A stretch of 64,000 bases of DNA, taken from positions 42,541 through 106,540 of the forward strand of contig WNNJ02001735.1 in NCBI GenBank assembly GCA_012934845.2. Reading direction: 5' to 3'. The position numbers were made by a program, and so were the translations under genes. The stretch comes from Pomphorhynchus laevis (taxonomy: Eukaryota; Acanthocephala; Palaeacanthocephala; Echinorhynchida; Pomphorhynchidae). Below, in pieces: positions 10,841 through 21,430 of the stretch (position 1 is the first letter of the stretch; each line of letters begins with the position of its first letter). The notes beneath the pieces were generated by a model. That model was not told where the DNA came from and searched no databases. It saw only the letters and a list, made by a program, of their open reading frames with translations.

Positions 10841-10911
10841 GCATTGGTGGTTTAGTGGTAGAATACTCGCCTGCCACGCGGGTGACCCGGGTTCGATTCC
10901 CGGTCAATGCA
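10841..10911 (+). tRNA. tRNA-Gly (GCC), copy 1
   Basis: A 71-nt cloverleaf. The acceptor stem is GCATTGG/TCAATGC with one terminal G-U pair, the A box is TGGTTTAGTGG, the anticodon loop is CTGCCAC (GCC) and the B box is GGTTCGATTCC. It matches the canonical metazoan tRNA-Gly(GCC) apart from a few changes, and shows no intron. Confidence 0.95.
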
Positions 10912-11056
10912 TTATTGTTTAGTATATTTATAGATGCTAAAAGCTTTTGTTTTTTATCTTAATATTTTTAAAGCAAATTATAATTTAAATCTTAATGATA
11001 TTCTTCATATAAAAATGTTTTTTTGTTAATTTTACATATAAAAAATATAATTGAAA

Positions 11057-11404
11057 GAAGGATAATTGACTGGCAGCAAGAATATTTCTTGCTGCCAGTC
11101 ATTTACCTAGTGCGGTCTCTGGGGTCAGGGAGGTTGCTAGATTGGCAGAGGATCGAAAGAAGGCCAAATATACATGTATTGACGAATCGCAATATAAATT
11201 TGTGCCGTTGGCGATCGACACAATTGGTGCTGTCGGGCCGATAACTTCGAATTTTTTGACAAAACTGGGCAATATGTTGGTGGTGGCAACAGATGATCGA
11301 AGAGCTGCCAATTTCCTCTTGCAGCGTTAAAGCTGTGCAGTGCAGCGGGGAAATGCAGCGTCTCTGTGAGAGGTCGCTCGAGATGGAAACCTTCCAACTT
11401 AACG
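11057..11404 (+). mobile_element. 5'-truncated RT element 3' fragment with 10-bp target duplication
   Basis: Lies between two copies of ATAATTGAAA. It encodes the C-terminal end of a LINE-type polyprotein: AEDRKKAKYTCI, VPLAIDTIGAVGP, FLTKLGNML, then LLQR, an in-frame stop and AVQRGNAASL. This signature (FVP-A-ETxG..., QR...AVQRGNAASL) recurs at the C terminus of animal RT elements. It differs from the larger RLE LINEs in this window, so it is a second family. Its 5' edge carries a 33-bp perfect snap-back palindrome. It lies about 145 bp downstream of a tRNA gene. Confidence 0.75.
11069..11101. repeat. Snap-back palindrome at the 5' edge of a truncated insertion
   Basis: 15-bp perfect arms (GACTGGCAGCAAGAA) around TAT, starting 12 bp inside the 5' end of the insertion in the tRNA duplicate. 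Confidence 0.85.
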
Positions 11405-11569
11405 ATAATTGAAAATAAATGAAAATAATATGATTTGTGTAATTGTCTTTTTTGATATGTAGAGCATATTTAATTGTGATAAATTGTAAAATTACATGTT
11501 TTCTGTAGCATGTGTTCATTTTGCAATTAACTTAATTCTCAATATTTACAAAATATCGCGATGTTGGAT

Positions 11570-11640
11570 GCATTGGTGGTTTAGTGGTAGAATACTCGCC
11601 TGCCACGCGGGTGACCCGGGTTCGATTCCCGGTCAATGCA
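11570..11640 (+). tRNA. tRNA-Gly (GCC), copy 2
   Basis: Identical to the copy 729 bp upstream and embedded in the second unit of a tandem duplication that also copies its flanks. Anticodon GCC, intact A and B boxes. Confidence 0.95.
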
Positions 11641-12340
11641 GTTTAGTTTAGTATATTTATAGATGCTAAAAGCTTTTGTTTTTTATCTTAATATTTTTAA
11701 AGCAAATTATAATTTAAATCTAAATGATATTCTTCATATAAAAATGTTATTTTTTTGTTAATTTTACATATTAAAAATATAATTGAAAATAAATGAAAAT
11801 AATATGATTTGTGTAATTGTCTTTTTTGATATGTAGAGCATATTTAATTGTGATAAATTGTAAAATTACATGTTTTCTTTTTGAAAGCATATTTTTGCTT
11901 ACATTCGATAGTTATTCATTTAAAATGTTGTTATATTAGCAAATGTCATAAAATGAAAATTAAAAAATTTTAAATTTTAAAGTATTGATTTTTTGGTATG
12001 ATTATTACCAAATTTTTATTGGACTTGCAAGTGGATCATTTTACGGTAACCACTTTAATATATTACTTATTTCCAATAAAGTTGGCGTTATGACAACATA
12101 TAATTTGTCATTGCAACGACAACATTATACTAAGATTACCCTAATTTCAATTAATATATTATGATATTTTGAACATTATGGATTTTGAACGTAATGTGAT
12201 ATGTAATTATTGAGCCAACAATTTAAATAGATTAAAAAATCCAGGGATAGCTGATTGACAATTAGTTGGAATATATATACGTTAAAAAAATTTTTATTAC
12301 ACGTTAAAAAGAGTTTGAAATAAATAACATACAATATTAT

Positions 12341-12385
12341 TTTCCTGAAGAAGGCCACTAGTTGGTCGAAAGCTTGAATAAAACG
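12341..12385 (+). ncRNA. Hammerhead-ribozyme-like motif
   Basis: CUGAAGA core, A, stem II GGCC/GGUC with a 7-nt loop, GAAA, then GCUU, which allows the minimal one-pair stem III (A-U) and a UU cleavage position. Partial stem I: C-UUU before the core and GAA after. This layout is known from Penelope-like elements. Activity is unproven. Confidence 0.55.
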
Positions 12386-12480
12386 ATATCTTTGTGTTTC
12401 CGGTTTGACTTAAAATCCGAGTATTAATATATACAAGTATCCGTCAAAGGATCCCGGAGCTGATTTGAATAAATAATCTA

Positions 12481-12483
<3 letters not shown>

Positions 12484-12576
<93 letters not shown>
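12484..12576. repeat. (AT)n microsatellite
   Basis: About 93 bp of uninterrupted AT dinucleotide. Open frames across it are artefacts. Confidence 0.98.
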
Positions 12577-12579
<3 letters not shown>

Positions 12580-12660
12580 GAAAGACTTGACACCGACGAC
12601 CAGGATACTTATTGTATTCGTTCATATATTAATATTAAAGAATAAACTGGTGTTAAAGTA

Positions 12661-12708
12661 CGAGCAATATTATTACGTTTCGGCTAAAGCCTTCGTCAGA
12701 TAATTGTA
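12661..12708 (-). ncRNA. Hammerhead-ribozyme-like motif (minus strand)
   Basis: Read on the minus strand: AUUAU (stem I), CUGACGA core, A, stem II GGCU/AGCC with loop UU, GAAA, CGUA, then AUAAU, which pairs perfectly with AUUAU. All conserved core bases of the CUGANGA...GAAA...UH class are present, with the minimal stem III used by PLE hammerheads. Confidence 0.65.
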
Positions 12709-12712
12709 AATG

Positions 12713-12762
12713 TTTAACAATCAAGACAATTTTAGCTAGCTAAAATTGTCTTGATTGTTAAA
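12713..12762. repeat. 50-bp perfect palindrome
   Basis: Two 25-bp arms with no spacer, centred on AGCT, adjacent to the minus-strand hammerhead-like motif. Confidence 0.9.
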
Positions 12763-13326
12763 TACTTAGTATTGATTGTTAAATACTTACTTAGTATTGA
12801 TTGTATCTAGCCCTCTCCCGTAACTTAGGCTTCTATCCCTTAATTTTTAAATTAACTTATCACAAAATATAATTTAGTAATTAATAAAACATTTACAAAA
12901 TTTATATTTTTCTTACCCAAAGTAGTAAAAATAAAAAATCTTAGAGGCATTTAAGTAAGCAATTTAAATACACGAAAATATTTAATAGAACCATCGTATG
13001 ACAGAACACCCAGATTATTTACACTAAAGATAGTCATAGTAATTTTCGAATCATTTTCCTCGACATAGGAGGTGACGAATTATCGACAATTCAACTGTAA
13101 CCAAAGATATGTAATATTACTGTAGAATTCAAGTGACTATTATGTCTTGTAGACATAATAGCTTCGTCGTCTGAATACGTTACAGTCGTAATCTAGTTTC
13201 TACCACTAAATATTTTACGAAATTTTAAATAAAAATTAAAAATAAATTTTGATAAATTGACTAATAAATAACACACGTTTTATAAGAACAAGAATTAGTC
13301 ATCAGAAAGAACTGCTAATTTTACCA
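12763..13326. other. AT-rich non-coding stretch
   Basis: No gene seen. It includes TAGTATTGATTGTTAAATACTTA-like near-repeats next to the palindrome. Confidence 0.4.
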
Positions 13327-14022
13327 TGTTTCATTTGTCAAATTATGTATACATTAAGAAATTAAAAATAATCATAAATACAAATTAAGTAATCAAATAA
13401 TAAATAATAAACAATCATAAATAATAAATAAATTCTTATATAAGTTAAAGTAAAAAATTGAAATTTAAAATAAACGTCATTTTTATGAATTGAATAATAA
13501 ATAAGAGACGATGTATCAGAATAATTTTAAATAATAATTTATAAATAATTTCCGTTCAGTAGTTACTTCGAAATTATTAATATAAGGAATTATTAAAATC
13601 ATAAAATTTATTTAAATAAAATTTCATCTGGAAATAAAATTATAAATAAATTTTATTTCTCAATCATCAACCATCTGCTAAAAGTTTGAATAATAAATAA
13701 GAGACGATGTATCAGAATAAGAATTAGAGGTCATCAGGACGAACTACTATGCTATCAGGTTTCGGCAAATATTCCTCGACCCAACATATTAGCGGGGCTA
13801 AATACGTTTAATTCGAACGAAAATATGTCGTTCAAATTTATTAATTGTTTGCAATAAATTACTGAACTTTAATGTAATCATTTATTATTTATAGTATAAT
13901 CAAATAAACAAATAATAATCAAATTATTGTAAATAATTTATTAACTTAAAAATATTTTATCGTTATCATGTTTCATTTGTTAAATTATGTATACATTAAG
14001 AAATTAAAAATAATCATAAATA
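13327..14022 (-). repeat. PLE terminal region with flanking direct repeats
   Basis: Contains the PLE 3' structured motif on the minus strand (13727-13805) and is bounded by two copies of a stretch starting TTTCATTTGT (13327 and 13968). Most of it recurs as an inverted copy at 34715-35160. Confidence 0.65.
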
Positions 14023-14147
14023 AAAATTAAATAATTAAAAAATAAACAATAGAGAATCATAAACAATAGGTAAATTATAATAAATTAAATAAAAAATAAA
14101 CTGTAAAGCTAATTTTCAAGCTTTACAGAATATACATGTGTTCAAAA

Positions 14148-15061
14148 TGTGTGAAAGATATGAAATATATGTTTCGATATATTGATGACATATGTGTATT
14201 TAACTCTATCAATTTTCATTTAATAAGCGAACAAATTTATCCAGATAGCCTTATTCTTAATAAAACCAATATTGAGGATAAAGAAGGTATATATATTAAG
14301 ATATGAACATTAAATTAACAATTAAAACTACCTTTAATTTAAATTTTAAAGATATCATTTCAAATTTACAAGAAAGAAAGATGAATTTGTTCATAACTGA
14401 GTAAAAACTAAATCTAAACTATATAAAAATATGAAATATATGTTTTGATATATTGATGATATATGTGTATTTAATTCTAATAATTTTTATTCATTAAGTG
14501 AACAAATTTACCCAGAAAGCCTTATTCTTAAAAAAACCAATATTGATGATAAAGAAGATGTATATCTCGATATTAACATTAAATTAACATTAACTAAAAC
14601 TACTTTTTATTTATATCGTAAAGATAACATTTAAATTTACAAGAAACATATTTTTGCATGAACATTCATGTATACCAAATAATATAAAATATAATACATT
14701 AAATAATGAAATTTTAAGAATTGCAACAATATGTAATGATATTGGCTTTCTTCAAAATCATTTAAATAATTTAATAGATACGTATTTTAAACTAGGTTAC
14801 TATAAAAATAACATCAAGCAGAAAATAGTAAAATATATAAATCAACATAATAATATAAAAATAAAATTTTAAATTTTAAAATCATTAGCCGAAAATGTTT
14901 ATGGATAATAAATAATATACTTTGTATTAGAATGTGATAGTAGATAATCAAATATCATCAGAGGAAATATGTCCTTATCACTTGTTTGACCACCTGCTAT
15001 GTTGGGTCGATGAATAGAGGCCGAAACCTAATAACATAGCAGTTATCCTGACATCTATTAA
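14148..15061 (+). mobile_element. YIDD-type PLE, two overlapping partial copies
   Basis: RT motif C region (FRYIDDIC-type, 14165-14200) and the following block end at about 14385. The same block then restarts (14386-14880) and runs to the C-terminal HEHSCIPNNIKYNTLNN and TICNDIGFLQNHLNN. The 3' structured motif follows (14980-15061). Clearly broken. Confidence 0.75.
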
Positions 15062-15740
15062 TTCTTATTATGATATATCGAGTTTTCTTAACATGAGAAC
15101 CTGTCACATCGAGTTCTGAAAGTATCGAACATCTTATCTGAAGAGTTGGTATGCACAGATATGATCAAAAAGTTTCAAAAATCAGTCCGCAATTGGATTC
15201 CCCTTCTTGATCAATGCAGCGTTCGAACTACATACCCAAGAATCTGACCGTATTTATTTTACTTTTTGTCAGTTCAATTAATGAGGAGCAGGCTAAACAG
15301 TTCTTGAGGCTAAATCCTTGTGCTGTAATACTACATAATGTTTAATTATGTATGAACTACTGATGTTCAAAGATAAGTTTGAAATTATATAATACATAAT
15401 TAGCATATATTTAGCCATCCTTTTTTGCTTAGTCGAGGAATATGGTCCGAAACATTATTGCATAGCAGTTCCTCCTGATGACCTCTAATCTTATTTTGTC
15501 GCATAGACTGTTATCTTTAGTCAATTCATAAAAATTGACTTTTCTAATTTTAATAATAAATGTATCGTTATATAAATTCAAATTGTGTAAAATCTTATAT
15601 AATTATGTATTTTATTTGTTAAAATAAAATTTATTAAAAATTGAGCAAATGTCAATTTTTTATTTGTTAATTTCAGCTTTCATGATATTTGATTAAATAG
15701 TAATCTGTTATCTTTTAAAATTGCGTTCGGAGAGAATGTA
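15062..15740. other. Mixed stretch without a clear gene
   Basis: 15120-15300 is GC-richer but no frame is recognisable. 15430-15492 repeats part of the PLE 3' motif (CCGAAAC, then CATAGCAGTTCCTCCTGATG). Confidence 0.4.
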
Positions 15741-15801
15741 ATTATTAGTTGGCTCTTTGTCCGAGAAAAAATTTTTCTCGGAGAAAGAGCCAACTAATAA
15801 T
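15741..15801. repeat. Snap-back palindrome
   Basis: About 30-bp arms beginning ATTATTAGTTGGCTCTTT, one mismatch, no real loop. It lies upstream of an RLE-LINE fragment. Confidence 0.85.
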
Positions 15802-15991
15802 CAATTTGTTATGTAATTATATAATAATTATAGAGTTGTTATAATTAATAATATAGGATTATATTATGGGATTACAATATAATAATTATTATATAATTAT
15901 TATAGGATAACAATATAGGATAACAATATAGGATATTGGCTCTGTCGTACTCTGCAACGAATGTCCTTGATCCATACAGATATCACAAAAA

Positions 15992-16220
15992 ATATTAAAA
16001 TATCAAAGTACAGTGAGAGAATCCAACTGATAGAATACGGTTCCTTCCATTCGATTATTGTCTTGACAACTGGCGGGATTGGCTATTCGGCATACGCGAT
16101 GATACAGTAATTTTCAAGATTGTTACCAGAACAAGAAAGAAGATATTCTGAATGGATTAAGTACGTAAGGACGAAACTATCAATGCAATCGTCAAAGCGG
16201 TTTCAATGACTTTTGAGAAG
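15992..16220 (+). pseudogene. RLE LINE C-terminal fragment
   Basis: KISKYSERIQLIEYGSF and IIVLTTGGIGYSAYAMIQ match the KYSERISKIE and ILSIQGGLGDEAEQL blocks of element 1. It is interrupted by a stop, then LPEQERRYSEWIKYVRTKL. Confidence 0.65.
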
Positions 16221-16229
16221 AAAAAGTCA

Positions 16230-17825
16230 CCGAGTCTCTCAACTTTCAGCGATATGGATAATCAACGAGCCCAATTGTGAAGGGTTATGAAAGACTTTAA
16301 AATGTCAGAACGATGAAATCAATTTTTTACATCTTTTTATTTTTATTTTCTCGGCGGGCTCACGAGGGTATCCTATAAATGTAATAAAAACAATTATCAT
16401 AAAAAATATAGGATAATAATATTCTAATATAATCAAATATGATTATATTATAGGATAATTTTTATAATTTTTGTAATTTTTGCACTTATAAATTCTACTG
16501 CTCTATATATGTACTGTGAAATCAAGGTTTAATATATCTATTATATATACTATATATAATATATAATTATATATAATATATAATATATATAATATATACT
16601 TTTTATATCATAGAGAATTAATGTATTATATTTCCGTACGTATTTTTATTCGAACACCGTTTATAATACTTATGATCTTTAATTGTCAGTTATTTAATTA
16701 TCGGCAATAAATTATAAACAAATTTTACAAAAATAGAATTTTGCATTAATCGTGGTTCTCAAATTGTGCACAAATTTAAACACTACTGATCAAATAGAAA
16801 ATTTCTTCAAATAGAAATGCTATTGTTCGTGGAATCATTTGATATCAGGGTGTCAGCACCACGGAATAAATTCATCAGTGAAATTGTCACAAATGACAAA
16901 GTCACCATTTCGAACTAGTTTGTTCATCAGTAGCCTGTACTCCCCACAACTGGATTGAAGTTGGGATAAAGGCTATACGGTGATTTGCAACCTAGCAAAG
17001 AACTATTACACAAACAAAGACGATCCATTCTTTCATATTTAGTTTAAAGTCAGTTGATAGAATAATGCGGTGATATTACATTTGAAGTTCATTATATTAA
17101 AATTTCTAGTAATAATGAATTTAAATTTCTAGCATGTAAACCTTTTATCTCTGTTAATTCATATTAAATGTAATATATTTCTTCTTTTCCCGTGACACAT
17201 GGGTTTATAAATAAATATTTCTCTCATCATTTTATGTTGATTTTATATCAATAATAAATAAAGCTTTAATGCCAAATTAAAGGAAAAATTAAGCTTTAAT
17301 GCCAAATTATAAAGTTGTTTATAAAAATCGCTTTTCATTTTTTAGTTAGATTAAAAGGTTGTGTTCTAGGGAATCAATAGCTGTGTACAAGTATTTTTAC
17401 TTTACTAAATAAAAAATGATGAAAAAATAAAATGATGGCAGTTATTTTATTAACACGCTAATCAAATTATTATCGTTTGATTAATTTAAGAATGAATTAT
17501 TTGTTTGAAGTAATCAAACAAAAGATAATAATTTTTAATTAGTATATCTATATTAATTAGTAATTAATACTTAAATTCATGTTCATGTATGTAATTTATT
17601 TGAGTGAATAAATTGTATAATTTGAACAGCCGCCAATATATGTCAGTATAATTAGGGTTACTGAGATTGGCCGAAACATCAAATAAATTATTATCTTTCT
17701 CGTGTGGGTAAAATTCCATTTTACGTTATCTAAACGTAAATATTATCAATATGCTTCTGTTAACTAAATTAATTACAATTATCATTTGTTTCAGTTTTTA
17801 ATTCATTTTAATTATTAATCTTCTT
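16230..17825. other. AT-rich non-coding stretch
   Basis: (TA)-rich tract at 16525-16605. At 17655-17692 there is a partial hammerhead-like string (CTGAGATTGGCCGAAACATC) lacking a full core. 16745-17000 is GC-richer with no convincing frame. Confidence 0.4.
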
Positions 17826-17829
17826 TTTT

Positions 17830-18040
17830 CTTCATGCTTATCCCTATTCGGGGTCGCACGCCACAATGAATATTTTCCACTGCACTTAATCCGCTACTGT
17901 TTCCAAGCTACTTTTCGTTAGTTCTTTGACTTCTTCACAGTGACCAAGCGAGATCTATTCCCATCACTTCCGAGGTACGTCCTAGCCGAGCGTGCTTTTT
18001 GGTTTTGACTAATCATGTTAAAGGTTTGAAACGGCATTTT
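17830..18040 (-). repeat. Possible LINE 3' end
   Basis: On the minus strand GCGTGCGACCCCGAATAGGG followed by ATAAGCATGAAG resembles the TGGCG-ACCCC-GATAAG ends common at the 3' end of LINE ORF2s. A GC-richer island with no other evidence. Confidence 0.3.
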
Positions 18041-18908
18041 TGCAGTCGGATGCACTTCATGTCACCAACCTTCGTTATGGCAATATAACTACGTTATGTT
18101 GTCATATTAAAAGCATAATTGCCTTACAACGATATGAACACACTTTCTAAAATTGCATTCTACTTCATAATAATACAGCGTGATGATACTGATTAGATGC
18201 ACTTCCTTTTCAATTATTAAAAATATATATTAAAATTTAACACTATTTAGTTCTTGAAATTAACTTTAATCAGCATTATTAGCTGTGGTTAATAATTATT
18301 CGTATAATATATAAAATACTTTGATATATGAAATATTAAAGTATATTAATATTTTATATTACTTTTAATATACGAAACGGCGTACATTAAAAAAGCGTTA
18401 AAAGCTAATACTGTTGTATCTATAATCATTTACAAACAATTTTTTTTACTCGCCTTATGCAAGCAAAAAAATTATAAATGCAAAAGCTGATTTATTAGGG
18501 TAACCGTATTAACTAATTAATAATTGTATAAATAATTATAATTTTATTATTTTTAAATTATATTCTATAATTTTAAATTACTGTCGTATATATAATCATA
18601 TTTCTAAATGCATAGTTCGGTTGCAAGAACAAAAATAGCAATTTTTGGATTTCGAGACTACAAAAAAATAATTTTAAACATAACAACTTTTCTTAAAATA
18701 ACCGTAGTAACTTATTTAATAAATATATTTCCTTGTGTCTTAATAAATACATTTCTTTGTGTCGTTAATTTTACTTTTCACTAATTTCGATTGTATTTGT
18801 CATAAATTTAGATGAGAAATTTATATAACGGGCTACAGCGATAACTGGAATATCGGAGATGTCAATGCTTATTGCTTATAACTTCGAATAATAATTGCTT
18901 ATAACTAC
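18041..18908. other. AT-rich non-coding stretch
   Basis: Nothing recognisable on either strand. Confidence 0.4.
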
Positions 18909-19023
18909 TTGGAATAATGAAATGTAAAACTCTTCAGCATGCATTGCAGATACTTCCATAGATTTGAAAATACTTTGTATCAATCGAAGACATTGATTCG
19001 CATCAGCATTTTGTGTTGAAGAA
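18909..19023 (-). CDS. Possible exon of an unidentified host gene
   Basis: The minus strand is open for SSTQNADANQCLRLIQ then SIFKSMEVSAMHAEEFYISL, ending FQ at a GTAGTT donor. The upstream AG follows CCCTCACA. The composition is protein-like and GC-richer than its surroundings, and the plus strand is not open. I found no linked exon, and the flanks are PLE and AT-rich DNA. It may be a retained exon, a pseudogene piece or chance. Confidence 0.3.
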
Positions 19024-19242
19024 CTTGTGAGGGATGTTGTAATTTCAATTGTAACTTGAAGTTATCAAGTTAACTTATCCTTTAATTAGTTTATTTAGTT
19101 ATGAGGTTAATTAACTTATCCTTTAATTCTAAATTAAAGCATAACTACATAATAAAAACTATTGATAAAGCTAGTAATAACTACGTAATAACTTCGTAAT
19201 AACTTCGTCTTCATATGCAAAAAGCTTTATTATGATATACTA

Positions 19243-19890
19243 ATGAAAGAGGTTAATTCTAATGATTTAAATGTAAATCCAGCATATGAACGTAGTGAGT
19301 TGAGTTTAGAAACAATTATTACAAGTCACTGTTCTATAATGGATAAAAAGGGTATAAAGGTTGAATTAGATAATAAAACTATACCTATATTATATTGGAA
19401 TCCAAAATTACATAAAAATCTAATAAAACCTAGGTTCATATGTAGTGCGTTTAAATGTACATTAAAACCACTTTCTGTCTATATGAATAAAATACTTAAA
19501 GTAATTAAAGCACACTTTAAAAAATATTGCAAGGTAATCGAAATTAATACTGGTATAAAACACTATTTCAGTATTAATTCTACAAAAGAATTTTTAGAAC
19601 AGACAAAAGGAATAAATTTTCAAAATATAAATACATACGATTTTAGTACGCTTTATACAAATCTAGATTTAGTAGATATTAAAGAAGCGTTAGTAAAATT
19701 AATTAATCTTATATTCGGAAAAAGATATACATATATATGTTATAATAATTATAACGCCTATCTAACAAAAATTAAACCATCAAGTAATTATAAATATATG
19801 GATAAAATTGAATTAATAAAATCCTTAAATATTTTAAAAAATCAAAAAATTCGACTCATATTAATCTACTCAAAAAATTCCAAATTTTAA
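19243..19890 (+). pseudogene. YIDD-type PLE: RT N-terminal part
   Basis: ILYWNPKLHKNLIKPRFI (RT 1/2 motif, usually PKxHKxxxxxRPI) and NINTYDFSTLYTNLDLVD (motif A). The catalytic Asp of motif A is present. Ends within the fingers/palm insertion. Confidence 0.75.
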
Positions 19891-19957
19891 AATAAAAAAC
19901 ATATTTTTGCATGAGCATTCATGCATAATATTTATATTTTAATAAATATTAAATATT

Positions 19958-20551
19958 TTGCTAAATCAAAATTATTTAAAAGTAGAGGCATCTATATTTA
20001 GACAAGTAAAAGGTGTTCCAATGGGAGGTAATAGTAGCCCAATTATAGCTGACTTATTTTTAAGCTTTATAGAATATGAATTTGTTCATAACTGTGTAAA
20101 AACTAAATCTAAACTATATAAATATATGAAATATATGTTTCGATACATTGATGATATATGTGTATTTAATTCTAATAATTTTTATTTAATTAGTGAACAA
20201 ATTTATCCAGAAAGCCTTATCCTTAATAAAACCAATATTGATGATAAAGAAGGTGTATATCTAGATATGAACATTAAATTAACATTAACTAAAACTACTA
20301 TTAATTTATATCGTAAAGATGACATATTTAAATTTACAAGAAACATATTTTTGCATGAGCATTCATGCATACCATATAATATAAAATATAATACATTAAA
20401 TAATGAAATTTTAAGAATTGCAACAATATGTAATGATATTGGCTTTATTCAAAATCATTTAAATAATTTAATAGATACATATTTTAAACTAGGTTACTAT
20501 AAAAATAACCATCAAGCAGAAAATAGTAAAATATATAAATCAACACAATAA
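19958..20551 (+). pseudogene. YIDD-type PLE: RT palm C and thumb
   Basis: FRQVKGVPMGGNSSPIIADL (motif B), FRYIDDICVFN (motif C), VYLDMNIKLTL (motifs D/E), then a thumb-like region with HEHSCIPYNIKYNTLNN and NHLNNLIDTYFKLGYYKN. This last block occurs in at least eight further fragments in the window. Confidence 0.8.
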
Positions 20552-20675
20552 TATAAAGAATAAATTTAAACTCTTAAGTGGCAAATTTTTATGGATGGAT
20601 AATAAATAATATACTTTGTATTAGAATAAGATACTAGATAGTTATTTCAGAGGAAATATATCATTAACATGTATT

Positions 20676-20756
20676 TGGCCCCGCTGCTATGTTGGGTTAA
20701 GGAGTTAGAGGCCGAAACCTGATAACAGAGCAGTTCCTCCTGATGACCTCTAATCC
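20676..20756 (+). other. PLE 3' structured motif (reference copy)
   Basis: GGCCCCG, then CTGCTATGTT, spacer, GAGGCC, GAAACCTGAT, AACAGAGCAG, TTCCTCCTGATGACC. GGCC/GGCC and CTGCTATGTT/AACAGAGCAG pair in interlocked order. Other copies: 13727-13805(-), 14980-15061(+), 22004-22080(-), 34884-34970(+), 42675-42755(-), 43505-43590(-). Confidence 0.65.
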
Positions 20757-21229
20757 TTATTCTGATACATCGTCTGTAGGTCAATTCATAAAAATTGATT
20801 TTTATTTTTAATTTCAATTTATAATTCATCTTGATATAAATTATATAAAATCTTATAACAATTATTTATTATTTATTAATTTTTTATTATTTAACTATTT
20901 AACTTTTATTTTGCATTATTTTTAATTTGCAATATGAAATACGTAGACACAGTTAGCTTATTTAATTGATGAAGATTCATATAGGAACGTCTTTTTATCT
21001 GATTTTAAACTGAATACATTTGTAAAACATGAATATAAAGATTAATTAAGCATGTTTATATGATTTATAAATATTTATAATATTTAAATATTTTCAGGTG
21101 AAATATTTATTTTAAAATAAATTATTATTTTGAAATTTAACGATATTTAATAATACGTGATAAAAATACATGTAACGTTTACTATTTACTACATAAGAAG
21201 TTTATCCACTTCCTATGCATAAAGCAAAC

Positions 21230-21430
21230 AATTTGCGAAACAAGTTAGAAATTGTGTTTTGGCATCAGCCGATGTAGTCCTGCTTTTTACGAATATTTCT
21301 TCATTGACGCTATCAAGTTAGCTTTAAGTTAGTTGAAGTGAAGATAAGATAAATTAGTTGTTAGATACTGATTTCGATAAGCTACTGAATAAAGAAGCAT
21401 GTGTTAAACTTTTAACTTAATATATTAAAA
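21230..21430 (+). pseudogene. Canonical Penelope RT fragment
   Basis: ASADVVLLFTNISSLTL matches PLE RT motif A (SxDVxSLFTNIP), as in the 60-kb copy (SIDVKSLFTNIP). Short and decayed. Confidence 0.5.

Larger units (their letters stand above)
10776..11874. repeat. Tandem duplication carrying tRNA-Gly
   Basis: Unit 1 (10776-11504) and unit 2 (11505 to about 11874) share the 5' flank, the tRNA and about 230 bp of 3' flank with few differences. Unit 1 holds an extra 348 bp (11057-11404) bounded by the direct repeat ATAATTGAAA. Unit 2 has one copy of that 10-mer and no insert. Confidence 0.9.
19243..20756 (+). mobile_element. YIDD-type Penelope-like element, most complete copy
   Basis: The longest copy of the family repeated over this window. 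It carries an RT in two open frames and the family's 3' structured motif (20676-20756). No GIY-YIG follows the RT, unlike the canonical Penelope at 60 kb. The RT type (YDFSTLYT, GVPMGGNSSP, RYIDDIC) fits PLE lineages with a permuted or absent C-terminal endonuclease (Naiad-like). That placement is from memory and uncertain. The element is broken and its 5' end is not identified. Confidence 0.78.

Noticed and set aside
12410-12625. Minus-strand open frame of repeated Tyr-Ile
   Set aside because: It is the translation of the (AT)n microsatellite.
16745-17000. GC-richer stretch as a host exon
   Set aside because: Several stops in every frame and no recognisable segment.
20676-20756. HDV-like ribozyme
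   Set aside because: The interlocked P1/P2 order is reminiscent, but I cannot find a P3 hairpin or a P4 stem, so the class is not supported.
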